A stretch of DNA of 5,769 bases from Micromonosporaceae bacterium (GTDB taxonomy: Bacteria > Actinomycetota > Actinomycetes > Mycobacteriales > Micromonosporaceae), in assembly GCA_003543035.1 (NCBI GenBank), contig DPJL01000172.1:1-5769 (forward strand). Reading direction: 5' to 3'. The notes beneath the pieces were generated by a model that saw only the letters and a program-made list of their open reading frames with translations, had not been told where the DNA came from and did not search any database. The position numbers were made by a program, and so were the translations under genes. Shown piece after piece: positions 1-5,680 of this stretch (positions are counted from its first letter, which is position 1; every line of letters starts with the position of its first letter).

Positions 1-630
1 TGGGTGTTCGAAGGCGACTGGCAGCCCGCCCAACGCCCAAGCTGGAACTATCGCGCCGAAGACGGCGGCGGCATCATCCTCGACATGTTCCCACATTGGC
101 GCTATGTGCTCGATCACGTGATCGCGCCGGTGAAGTCGGTCTACGCACACGCGAGCACCCACATCCCCCAGCGCTGGGACGAAGCGGGAAACCCTTACGC
201 GGCAACGGCTGACGACGCAGCCTATGGGGTGTTCGAGCTCGAAGGCGGGGTAGTCGCACAGGTCAACAGCTCCTGGGCCACCCGCGTCGACCGCACCGAG
301 CTGGTTACCTTCCAGGTCAACGGAACTCACGGCAGCGCGGTCGCGGGTCTGCGTGGCTGCCGCGTCCAGCACCGCAACACAACCCCCAAGCCGGTGTGGA
401 ATCCCGATCTGCCGGTCACCCATGACTTCCGTGAGCAGTGGACCGAGTTGCCCGACAATGACATCTACGACAACGGTTTCAAGGTTCAGTGGGAAGAGTT
501 CCTCACGGCCGTGGTCACCGGAGCTCCCTACGCACACAACCTCCATGCCGGAGCGAGAGGCGTGCAGCTCGCCGAGCTCGGCTTGCAGTCCGCCCGCGAA
601 GGGCGCCGTCTGGAGGTGCCCGCGCTATGA
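1..630 (+). CDS. Gfo/Idh/MocA family sugar oxidoreductase, C-terminal part (5' end outside window)
   Basis: Probable NAD(P)-dependent dehydrogenase acting on a sugar or polyol, cytoplasmic. The frame is open from base 1 and encodes 209 residues; the family is usually 350-400 residues, so the N-terminal Rossmann fold and the EKP-type lysine motif must lie upstream. The in-frame GTG at position 4 is not taken as a start. What is visible is the alpha/beta C-terminal domain: a WNYR..DGGG stretch (visible residues 15-24) followed by D28 and H32 in GGGIILDMFPHW, the family's conserved GGGxxxDxxxH substrate/catalytic block. Further on come THIPxRWDE, TADDAAY, VTFQVNGTHGSAVAGL and a C-terminal GVQLAELGLQSA helix, all typical of the actinobacterial subgroup found beside DUF993 genes. 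The stop TGA (628-630) overlaps the next start as ATGA, indicating translational coupling. Family assignment is strong; the substrate is unknown. Confidence 0.9.
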   Translation, partial: WVFEGDWQPAQRPSWNYRAEDGGGIILDMFPHWRYVLDHVIAPVKSVYAHASTHIPQRWDEAGNPYAATADDAAYGVFELEGGVVAQVNSSWATRVDRTELVTFQVNGTHGSAVAGLRGCRVQHRNTTPKPVWNPDLPVTHDFREQWTELPDNDIYDNGFKVQWEEFLTAVVTGAPYAHNLHAGARGVQLAELGLQSAREGRRLEVPAL

Positions 631-1634
631 GCCGCACCTTCTATGCGGCAGCACATGTGGTCGCCGTCGATGGGAGCACCATCGATTGGGAGGCCACTAT
701 CCGTTTCCGCCACCATCTTTGGTCGCTCGGGCTGGGAGTCGCCGATGCGATGGACACCGCACAGCGCGGAATGGGTCTGCCCTGGGACGCGACGAAGGAG
801 CTGATCAAGCGAAGTGGCGCGGAGGCAAGGTCCGTGGGCGGTTTACTTGCCTGTGGGGTGGGTACCGATCAACTGCCGCCCGGCCGCCGTCCCCTAGCCG
901 AGATCGAGGCGGCATACGCCGAACAGCTTGCGGTGGTTCAAGAAGCGGGCGCTCAGGTCATCCTGATGGCGTCGCGAGCGCTCGCCGTATCGGCCTCGTC
1001 CGCCAAGGACTACTTCGCCGTCTACGAAAAGCTGTTGGTACAGGCCGAAAAACCGGTGATCCTGCACTGGCTTGGAGACATGTTCGACCCCGCTCTTGCC
1101 GGATATTGGGGATCGTCCAATCTGGACGAGGCCGCCGACAATGTCCTCGGGCTCATGCACGCGCACGCCAACAAGGTCGACGGCATCAAGGTCTCTCTGC
1201 TCGACGCCGCCTTCGAAGTCAAACTCCGCGAGCGACTCCCAGCCGGCGTGAGGCTCTACACGGGCGACGACTTCAACTATCCCGAGCTGATCGAGTCGGG
1301 TTCGCATGCGCTGCTTGGCATCTTCGACGCGATAGCAGTGCCGGCCGCGGCCGCCCTCAAAGCCTTGGGAGAAGGCGATCTCGTTCGCTTCCGGGCATTG
1401 CTGGACCCGACCGTCCCGTTGGCGCGACACATATTCGAGCCGCCGACCTTCAACTACAAGACCGGCATCGTTTTCCTGGCCTGGCTTAACGGTCACCAGG
1501 AGAACTTCCGGATGCTCGGCGGCCTCGAAACCGCCCGCTCCCCCGAACACCTGAAGCGGCTCTATGAACTCGCTCTCGATGCGGGCGTCATCGCCGACCC
1601 CAACTTCGCCGCGTCTAGATGGGCAGCGCGTTGA
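627..1634 (+). CDS. DUF993 protein, dihydrodipicolinate synthase/NAL-superfamily-like lyase
   Basis: A 335-residue protein I recognise as the DUF993 family, usually annotated 'dihydrodipicolinate synthase family protein'; a cytoplasmic (beta/alpha)8 barrel is expected. The start ATG at 627 overlaps the upstream stop (ATGA) and has GGAGG at 612-616. An in-frame start at 489 would lie inside the upstream gene and is rejected. K188 in DGIKVS sits where the superfamily's Schiff-base lysine (GIKE-like) is expected. The later block YTGDDFNYPELIESG followed by ALLGIFDAIAVPAAAAL resembles the superfamily's post-lysine GDD...G..G.....P segment. However, the N-terminal pyruvate-binding GTTGE motif is replaced by GVADAMDTAQRG (residues 37-48), and the catalytic tyrosine strand (PVxLYNxP) reads PVILHWLG (143-150). 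The reaction is therefore probably aldol- or dehydration-type on a keto-sugar rather than dihydrodipicolinate synthesis; that is inference. It is flanked by sugar-oxidoreductase and isomerase genes, consistent with catabolism. Confidence 0.9.
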   Translation: MSRTFYAAAHVVAVDGSTIDWEATIRFRHHLWSLGLGVADAMDTAQRGMGLPWDATKELIKRSGAEARSVGGLLACGVGTDQLPPGRRPLAEIEAAYAEQLAVVQEAGAQVILMASRALAVSASSAKDYFAVYEKLLVQAEKPVILHWLGDMFDPALAGYWGSSNLDEAADNVLGLMHAHANKVDGIKVSLLDAAFEVKLRERLPAGVRLYTGDDFNYPELIESGSHALLGIFDAIAVPAAAALKALGEGDLVRFRALLDPTVPLARHIFEPPTFNYKTGIVFLAWLNGHQENFRMLGGLETARSPEHLKRLYELALDAGVIADPNFAASRWAAR

Positions 1635-1697
1635 CCATGACGCTGGGAACGACGACACGCCGTCGAGCAAGACCTTAAGTTCATGATCAACAAGCTT

Positions 1698-1702
1698 GGG
1701 GG
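1698..1702 (+). promoter_or_regulatory. Ribosome binding site supporting a GTG start
   Basis: A GGGGG run lies 4 bases before GTG 1707, while no purine-rich site precedes the in-frame ATG at 1683 (upstream bases are GACCTTAAGTTC). This favours the GTG as the start of the isomerase gene, although GGGGG is a wobble-containing Shine-Dalgarno and the spacing is short. Confidence 0.4.
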
Positions 1703-1706
1703 CGCA

Positions 1707-2504
1707 GTGAGACTGTCACTCAACACGGCGACGATCAAGAAGGCCTCGTTGGCCGAAGCCGCGGAGCTGTGTGTCCGCAACGGGATCGAAGGCATCGGGC
1801 CTTGGCGTGACGTCGTGGAACAAGCAGGCGGCGCAACCAAGGCACGGAAACTGCTCGACGACAACGGGCTCACGGTGACGAGCCTTTGCCGCGGTGGCTT
1901 TTTCCACCAAGGACTGGACGACACGAGGCGAGCCATCGAAGAGGCCGCGATCCTTGGCACGCGGGAACTGGTACTCGTCGTAGGTGGCCTATTGCCCGGA
2001 TCGAAGGACCTCCCGGCGGCAAGAAGGGTGGTTGGCGACGCCCTCGAAGAGCTTGTGCCATATGCGATCCAGCACGACGTGCGGCTCGCGATCGAGCCAC
2101 TGCATCCGATGTTCTGCGCCGACCGGGCCGTCGTCTCCACGCTCGGTCAGGCGCTCGACCTCGCGGAACCTTATGCGCCAAGCGAAGTCGGGGTCGTGGT
2201 GGACACCTACCACGTGTGGTGGGATCCGCAGTTGTACGAACAAATCGAGCGCGCCGCGGGGCGCATCTCGTGCTATCAGGTCTGCGATTGGGTGGTGCCA
2301 CTGCCGGAGGACATGCTCCTCGGCCGGGGACACGTGGGCGATGGCCACATCGACTTCGCCCCCATCACCGAAGCGGTTGAAAGAGCCGGCTACCAAGGCT
2401 TTGTCGAGGTGGAGATCTTCAACCAGCAGATCTGGGACACGCCCCCGGCTCAGACCGTGGCAACCGTTGTCGAACGGTGGAACGCTACGGGTCAAGAACC
2501 ATGA
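1707..2504 (+). CDS. Sugar phosphate isomerase/epimerase family TIM-barrel protein
   Basis: Probable divalent-metal-dependent sugar isomerase or epimerase (AP endonuclease 2/xylose-isomerase-like TIM barrel), cytoplasmic, 265 residues from GTG 1707. Starting at ATG 1683 would add eight residues (MINKLGGA); GTG is preferred because the conserved family N-terminus is RLSLNTAT and a G-rich ribosome site precedes it. Motifs in order: RLSLNTAT (2-9), GIGPWRD (29-35), TVTSLCRGGFF (56-66), LAIEPLHPMFCADR (127-140, E130 and H133), VGVVVDTYHVWWDP (161-174, D166 and H169), YQVCDW (190-195), GHVGDGHID (208-216) and FVEVEIFN (232-239). The Glu/Asp/His/Glu set matches the family's metal-binding positions. 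Length is normal and the barrel appears complete. It lies 72 bases after the DUF993 gene on the same strand, so it is probably in the same transcript. Its last 20 bases overlap the converging deaminase-like gene. The substrate is unknown; 'isomerase' versus 'keto-sugar lyase/hydratase' cannot be separated by sequence reading. Confidence 0.88.
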   Translation: MRLSLNTATIKKASLAEAAELCVRNGIEGIGPWRDVVEQAGGATKARKLLDDNGLTVTSLCRGGFFHQGLDDTRRAIEEAAILGTRELVLVVGGLLPGSKDLPAARRVVGDALEELVPYAIQHDVRLAIEPLHPMFCADRAVVSTLGQALDLAEPYAPSEVGVVVDTYHVWWDPQLYEQIERAAGRISCYQVCDWVVPLPEDMLLGRGHVGDGHIDFAPITEAVERAGYQGFVEVEIFNQQIWDTPPAQTVATVVERWNATGQEP

Positions 2505-2784
2505 CCGGGGCGACCGGGGCCAGATCGACGACAGGCCCCGGGTCCACTTCGGACGATGCTGTGATCAGCGCGGCAGCCTCCAAAGTGGACGCTCCCGCGG
2601 CAATCGCGTTTGCCACGGCCAGTTGCAGCGCGGAGATCTCAAACGACGGCTGCCGCACGGTCACCCCGGTGTAGCTGCGGCCATCGCCATCGCGAACGGC
2701 TGCGCCCTCATCTGCCCCGACCCGAGCGCGGGCCGATCGTGCGAGGGTGATGAGTTTGGTGTCTTCCGGGGAGAGCTCAGACAT
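2485..2784 (-). CDS. Small cytidine-deaminase-like protein lacking zinc-site residues
   Basis: A 99-residue protein in the position of the actinobacterial cytidine-deaminase-like gene (M. tuberculosis Rv2365c equivalent), after the CorC-type gene. Residues 16-64 follow the cytidine deaminase N-terminal pattern: a VGA turn, DGDGRSYTGVTV matching DGK.YTGCN, then SFEISALQLAVANAIAAG matching the SYGLTICAERTAIFKA helix. At the expected CAE zinc/catalytic triplet it has S51-A52-L53, and there is no PCGxC motif; the whole protein contains neither Cys nor His, so zinc-dependent deamination is not expected. The C-terminus is short and Pro/Val/Asp-rich with an APVAPV repeat. ATG 2784 overlaps the CorC-type stop by 8 bases (ATGTCTGA), so it is translationally coupled. 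A GAAAGG lies about 10 bases upstream. The role is unknown; a structural or regulatory pseudoenzyme is likely. Confidence 0.78.
   Translation of the reverse strand: MSELSPEDTKLITLARSARARVGADEGAAVRDGDGRSYTGVTVRQPSFEISALQLAVANAIAAGASTLEAAALITASSEVDPGPVVDLAPVAPVMVLDP
2503..2520. repeat. Two-copy tandem 9-bp repeat (GACCGGGGC)
   Basis: GACCGGGGC occurs at 2503-2511 and again, identically, at 2512-2520. On the minus strand it is in frame and encodes the APVAPV repeat near the C-terminus of the deaminase-like protein. It begins inside the stop codon of the plus-strand isomerase gene. This could have arisen by slippage. Confidence 0.85.
2514..2541. terminator. Possible bidirectional hairpin at the convergent junction
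   Basis: CCGGGGCC (2514-2521) and GGCCCCGG (2534-2541) form a perfect 8-bp GC-only stem with a 12-base loop, 9 bases after the isomerase stop and inside the 3' end of the opposing gene. There is no T-tract on either side, so this is not a classical intrinsic terminator. Actinobacterial terminators often lack U-runs and the location fits, but a GC-rich coding sequence could give this by chance. Confidence 0.4.
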
Positions 2785-4084
2785 CCGCGAGGTGCCTTTC
2801 CGAGTCTGTCGCCGTGCGCTTTACGAGCACGGTGTCGATGTGGTTGCGCCTGCCGGTGGTGCCCTCGGCGACCAGGGTGAGCCCGCCGATCGCGGCGGAT
2901 GATCCGGGGATCGGGACTCGGCCAAGTGCCTGGGCCAGGAGACCGCCGACCGTCTCCACCTCGTCCGTGGGCAGCTCGACATCGAAGAGCTCGCCCAGGT
3001 CCTCGATGGGCAGCCGTGCGGTGACCCGCACCTGATCCTCGCCCACCTTCTCAATCGGGGGCTTTTCCACGTCGTATTCGTCGGTGATCTCACCGACGAT
3101 CTCCTCGAGAATGTCCTCGATGGTGACCAGCCCGGCCGTGCCGCCATATTCGTCGATGACAATGGCTATGTGCGTGCGGGCGGCCTGCATCTCGGAGAGC
3201 AGATCGTCCACCGGTTTGGACTCGGGCACGAAGACCGCGTCGCGCATAAGCACCGCCACGTCGGTTTTCGGGGCGGTGCCTTCCTGTACCCGGCGAGCCA
3301 GATCCTTAAGGTAGACAATTCCCAGCACGTCGTCGATCGACTCGCCGATCACCGGGATGCGAGAGAAGCCCGATCTCAGCGCGAGCGCCAGCGCCTGCTC
3401 GGCAGACTTGTTCGCCTCGACCCACACCATCTCGGTCCGGGGCACCATGACCTCACGCGAGATCGTGTCGCCGAGCGCGAAAACCGAATGGATCATCTCC
3501 CGCTCGCCGTGCTCCACCACACCTCGTTGCTCCGCAAGGTCTACGAGCTCACGCAGCTCCACCTGAGTCGCGAATGGACCCTCGCGGAAACCGCGGCCAG
3601 GTGTCACCGCGTTGCCGAGCAGGATCAGCAGGTTTGCCAACGGGCCCAGGGCCCGGCCGAGCCAGCGCAGCACGGGCGCGGTGTAGCGGCCGACCTCATA
3701 AGGATGCTGGCGCCCGATCGTGCGCGGGAAGACTCCGACCACCACGTAGCTGATCAGTGTCATCGCGCCGGCGGTGACCAGCGCCGCCTTCCAAGCTGAG
3801 CCGAGGAAGGTCTCCACTGCCACTAGCGCGACCAAGACCGTCGCGGTCAGCTCGCAGAGCAGCCGCAGCAACAGGAGCAGGTTGATATGTCGCACCGCGT
3901 CGGCGGCGACGGCATACAGCGCAGAGGATCCGCTTCTGCCTTCGCGGGCGAGCTCCGCGGCGCGCGCGGGTGACACCGCACCCAGCGCCGCCTCGGTCAT
4001 CGCGAAAATTCCTGCCAGCACCACCAGACCTGCCGCCGAGCCAAGCAAGGTGGCGTCAGGCAGGCCGCCTAAATTCCCGCTCAC
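2777..4084 (-). CDS. CNNM/CorC-type (hemolysin family) transmembrane CBS-domain protein
   Basis: A 435-residue integral membrane protein of the DUF21-CBS-CorC_HlyC architecture, a family linked to Mg2+/Co2+ transport or homeostasis and often mislabelled 'hemolysin'. The N-terminal DUF21 region (about 1-165) has hydrophobic segments near 12-35, 67-92, 97-119 and 144-160, with a FPRTIGRQHP loop at 119-128. A cytosolic linker with RELVDLAEQRGVVEHGEREMI leads into CBS 1 (about 210-270, opening REVMVPRTEMV) and CBS 2 (about 276-332, with IAIVIDEYGGTAGLVTIEDILEEIVGEI spanning 307-333). The C-terminal CorC_HlyC domain runs from about 348 to 424 (LPIEDLGELFDVELP, then VGGLLAQALGRVP). The start is GTG at 4084 in a GTGA overlap with the ybeY stop; the end overlaps the deaminase-like start by 8 bases. 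It is complete and of usual length. The specific ion is not deducible. It matches the Rv2366c position in the conserved cluster. Confidence 0.94.
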   Translation of the reverse strand: MSGNLGGLPDATLLGSAAGLVVLAGIFAMTEAALGAVSPARAAELAREGRSGSSALYAVAADAVRHINLLLLLRLLCELTATVLVALVAVETFLGSAWKAALVTAGAMTLISYVVVGVFPRTIGRQHPYEVGRYTAPVLRWLGRALGPLANLLILLGNAVTPGRGFREGPFATQVELRELVDLAEQRGVVEHGEREMIHSVFALGDTISREVMVPRTEMVWVEANKSAEQALALALRSGFSRIPVIGESIDDVLGIVYLKDLARRVQEGTAPKTDVAVLMRDAVFVPESKPVDDLLSEMQAARTHIAIVIDEYGGTAGLVTIEDILEEIVGEITDEYDVEKPPIEKVGEDQVRVTARLPIEDLGELFDVELPTDEVETVGGLLAQALGRVPIPGSSAAIGGLTLVAEGTTGRRNHIDTVLVKRTATDSERHLADV

Positions 4085-4599
4085 CGTCTTGCCTGCCAGC
4101 TCTCCAACAACTTGCCCTGCAGGGAGAACATCTCCCGCTCCTCCTCCGGCTCGGCATGGTCATAGCCGAGCAGATGCAGCACTCCGTGGATGGTGAGCAT
4201 ATTCAATTCGTCGGCAAGCGTGTAATGCCCATCGATGAGTCTGACAACATCGGCACTGTCGACCCGCATCCGCGGATCGGGGCTGCCGTATTTCGCCGCC
4301 TGAACGCCCGCCACCTCCGGGCAGAGCACGATGTCGCCGAGCAGGGTCGGTGCACCGGTCGCCTCGGCCGGGCCGTGGTCGATCGTGTTCTCGTCCATGG
4401 GAAACGCGAGCACATCGGTGGGACCGTCCTTGCCCATCCACCTATGGTTCAGCTCAGCCATGTAGTCGGAGTCCACGAGCAGCACTGAGAGCTCGGCAAG
4501 CGGATTGACACCCATCTGAGCCAGCGTGTGCCGGGCGACTGCCACGATCGCGTCGGCGTCCACCTCGTACCCGGACTCATTGGCGATCTCGATCGACAT
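4081..4599 (-). CDS. ybeY: Endoribonuclease YbeY, rRNA maturation factor
   Basis: A 172-residue single-strand-specific, zinc-dependent endoribonuclease needed for 16S rRNA 3'-end processing and ribosome quality control in bacteria; cytoplasmic. The diagnostic zinc motif HGVLHLLGYDH is at 138-148 (H138, H142, H148). DGPTDVLAFPM (58-68) and LLGDIVLCPEV (87-97) are the other family blocks, and the AEPEEEREMFSLQ tail helix is typical of actinobacteria. ATG 4599 gives the expected MSIEIANESG N-terminus and has AGAGG four bases upstream; extending the frame to an ATG at 4767 would run deep into phoH and is rejected. It lies 7 bases after the phoH stop and its own stop overlaps the CorC-type GTG. 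Oddity: residues 106-124 are an extra segment of about 19 residues between the GDI strand and the zinc helix, compared with E. coli and mycobacterial YbeY as I recall them. Confidence 0.97.
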   Translation of the reverse strand: MSIEIANESGYEVDADAIVAVARHTLAQMGVNPLAELSVLLVDSDYMAELNHRWMGKDGPTDVLAFPMDENTIDHGPAEATGAPTLLGDIVLCPEVAGVQAAKYGSPDPRMRVDSADVVRLIDGHYTLADELNMLTIHGVLHLLGYDHAEPEEEREMFSLQGKLLESWQARR

Positions 4600-4603
4600 C
4601 GAA

Positions 4604-4608
4604 CCTCT
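4604..4608 (-). promoter_or_regulatory. ybeY ribosome binding site overlapping the phoH stop
   Basis: On the minus strand TAGAGGTTCGATG joins the phoH stop (TAG, 4609-4607), an AGAGG Shine-Dalgarno and the ybeY ATG, four bases apart. It fixes the ybeY start at 4599 and implies that ribosomes finishing phoH help initiation on ybeY. Confidence 0.65.
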
Positions 4609-5680
4609 ATCTTCGGCGTCCACCGCGGCGCGGTGGCATCGCATGCACCTGAGGCGGAACCTCCTGGATGGCGTCCCACTTCTCGTAGGCGTCCACAATC
4701 TCACCAACGAGCTTGTGGCGCACGACATCCGCACTGGTGAGCCGAGAGAAGTGGACATCGTCGACACCGTGGAGGATCTCCTGCACCACCCGCAGACCGC
4801 TCTTCGTGCCGCCGGGCAGGTCGACCTGGGTCACGTCACCAGTGACCACGATCTTCGAGCCGAAGCCGAGCCGGGTGAGGAACATCTTCATCTGCTCAGG
4901 CGTCGTGTTCTGCGCTTCGTCGAGAATGATGAAGGCGTCGTTGAGGGTCCGGCCGCGCATATACGCCAGCGGAGCGACCTCGATCGTGCCCTGCGTCATC
5001 AGCCGCGGGATGGAGTCGGGGTCGATCATGTCGTGCAGGGCGTCATAGAGCGGGCGAAGATAGGGATCGATCTTCTCATTCAGCGTTCCGGGTAGGAAGC
5101 CGAGCCGCTCGCCGGCCTCGACCGCGGGCCGGGTCAGGATGATCCGGGTGATCTGCTTGGCCTGCAGCGCCTGCACCGCCTTTGCCATGGCGAGATAGGT
5201 CTTACCCGTCCCGGCCGGGCCGATGCTGAAGACGATGGTGTGAGCGTCGATGGCATCGACATACTTCTTCTGGCCCAGCGTCTTGGGACGGATGGTGCGC
5301 CCGCGACGGGAGAGGATGTTGAGCGTGAGCACCTCGGCCGGACGCTCGGCGGTGCCTTCGGTAAGCATGTCCACGGTGCGCCGGACAGCGTCTTCGGTCA
5401 GCGTCTCGCCCTTCTCGATCAGCTCGAGGAGCTCGGAGAAGAGCCGCTCGGCAAGTGCATTGTCGGCCGCCGGCCCACTGATGGTTATCTCGTTGCCTCG
5501 CACCATGATGTCGCTCGCGAGAGCCTTCTCGATGATCCTGAGCACTCGATCTCCAGTGCCCAGCAATTGGACCATGATGCGTGGGTCCGCAACTGTGATC
5601 TTGCTTTGTGTAGAACTGACGCTCATAACTCGGCCGTGCGGCCTACCGCCACCTGCTTCCTGACTTGAGGTTGGCTCCAT
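4607..5680 (-). CDS. phoH: PhoH family P-loop ATPase (PhoH1-like)
   Basis: A 357-residue cytoplasmic ATPase of the PhoH family, related to superfamily 1 helicases and linked to RNA metabolism; it corresponds by order and motifs to M. tuberculosis PhoH1 (Rv2368c). An N-terminal domain (about 28-110), including VRGNEITISG, precedes AEVLTLNILSRRGRTIRPKTLGQ. The ATPase core has Walker A GPAGTGKT (154-161), ILTRPAVEAGERLGFLPG (181-198), EKIDPYLRPLYDAL (202-215), APLAYMRGRTLNDAFII (236-252), Walker B ILDEAQ (252-257), VVTGDVTQVDLP (278-289) and a terminal SRLTSADVVRH (312-322) containing the sensor arginine. A basic RRGGRRR ends the protein. No intein is present. The start is uncertain: ATG 5680 lacks a strong ribosome site, and ATG 5626 (339 residues, beginning MSVSSTQSK) would skip a Gly/Pro-rich, poorly conserved lead. 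The frame also stays open to the window edge. It is the first gene of the visible operon. Confidence 0.95.
   Translation of the reverse strand: MEPTSSQEAGGGRPHGRVMSVSSTQSKITVADPRIMVQLLGTGDRVLRIIEKALASDIMVRGNEITISGPAADNALAERLFSELLELIEKGETLTEDAVRRTVDMLTEGTAERPAEVLTLNILSRRGRTIRPKTLGQKKYVDAIDAHTIVFSIGPAGTGKTYLAMAKAVQALQAKQITRIILTRPAVEAGERLGFLPGTLNEKIDPYLRPLYDALHDMIDPDSIPRLMTQGTIEVAPLAYMRGRTLNDAFIILDEAQNTTPEQMKMFLTRLGFGSKIVVTGDVTQVDLPGGTKSGLRVVQEILHGVDDVHFSRLTSADVVRHKLVGEIVDAYEKWDAIQEVPPQVHAMPPRRGGRRR

Noticed and set aside
489..626. N-terminal extension of the DUF993 gene to an ATG at 489
   Set aside because: It lies inside the oxidoreductase coding region and is Arg-rich; ATG 627 has the ATGA overlap, GGAGG upstream and the expected N-terminus.
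353..1489. Long plus-strand open frame (378 codons)
   Set aside because: Arg/Ser/Pro-rich translation without family motifs, lying in another frame of the oxidoreductase and DUF993 genes; a GC-rich shadow.
1650..1665. CGACG/CGTCG inverted repeat with 6-base loop in the 1635-1706 gap
   Set aside because: Only 5 bp, no T-tract; expected by chance in GC-rich DNA, so not called an operator or terminator.
894..1670. Minus-strand 258-codon open frame opposite DUF993
   Set aside because: Antisense to a gene with clear family motifs; its translation shows no recognisable domain.
1637..1678. Short frame MTLGTTTRRRARP between DUF993 and isomerase genes
   Set aside because: Thirteen codons, no ribosome site, no conserved feature; ordinary spacer.
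1984..2880. Plus-strand 298-codon frame running across the convergent junction
   Set aside because: Spans two well-supported genes on opposite strands and translates to low-complexity Arg/Ser-rich sequence.
3170..3799. Plus-strand His/Arg-rich 209-codon frame
   Set aside because: Antisense to the CorC-type gene; His/Arg/Asp-rich composition typical of the complement of membrane/CBS coding sequence.
4600..4767. YbeY N-terminal extension to an ATG at 4767
   Set aside because: Would overlap phoH by about 160 bases; MSIEIANESG at 4599 is the conserved start with an AGAGG site.
5250..5663. Plus-strand Ser/Arg-rich frame opposite phoH
   Set aside because: Antisense shadow of the PhoH N-terminal domain, no motifs.
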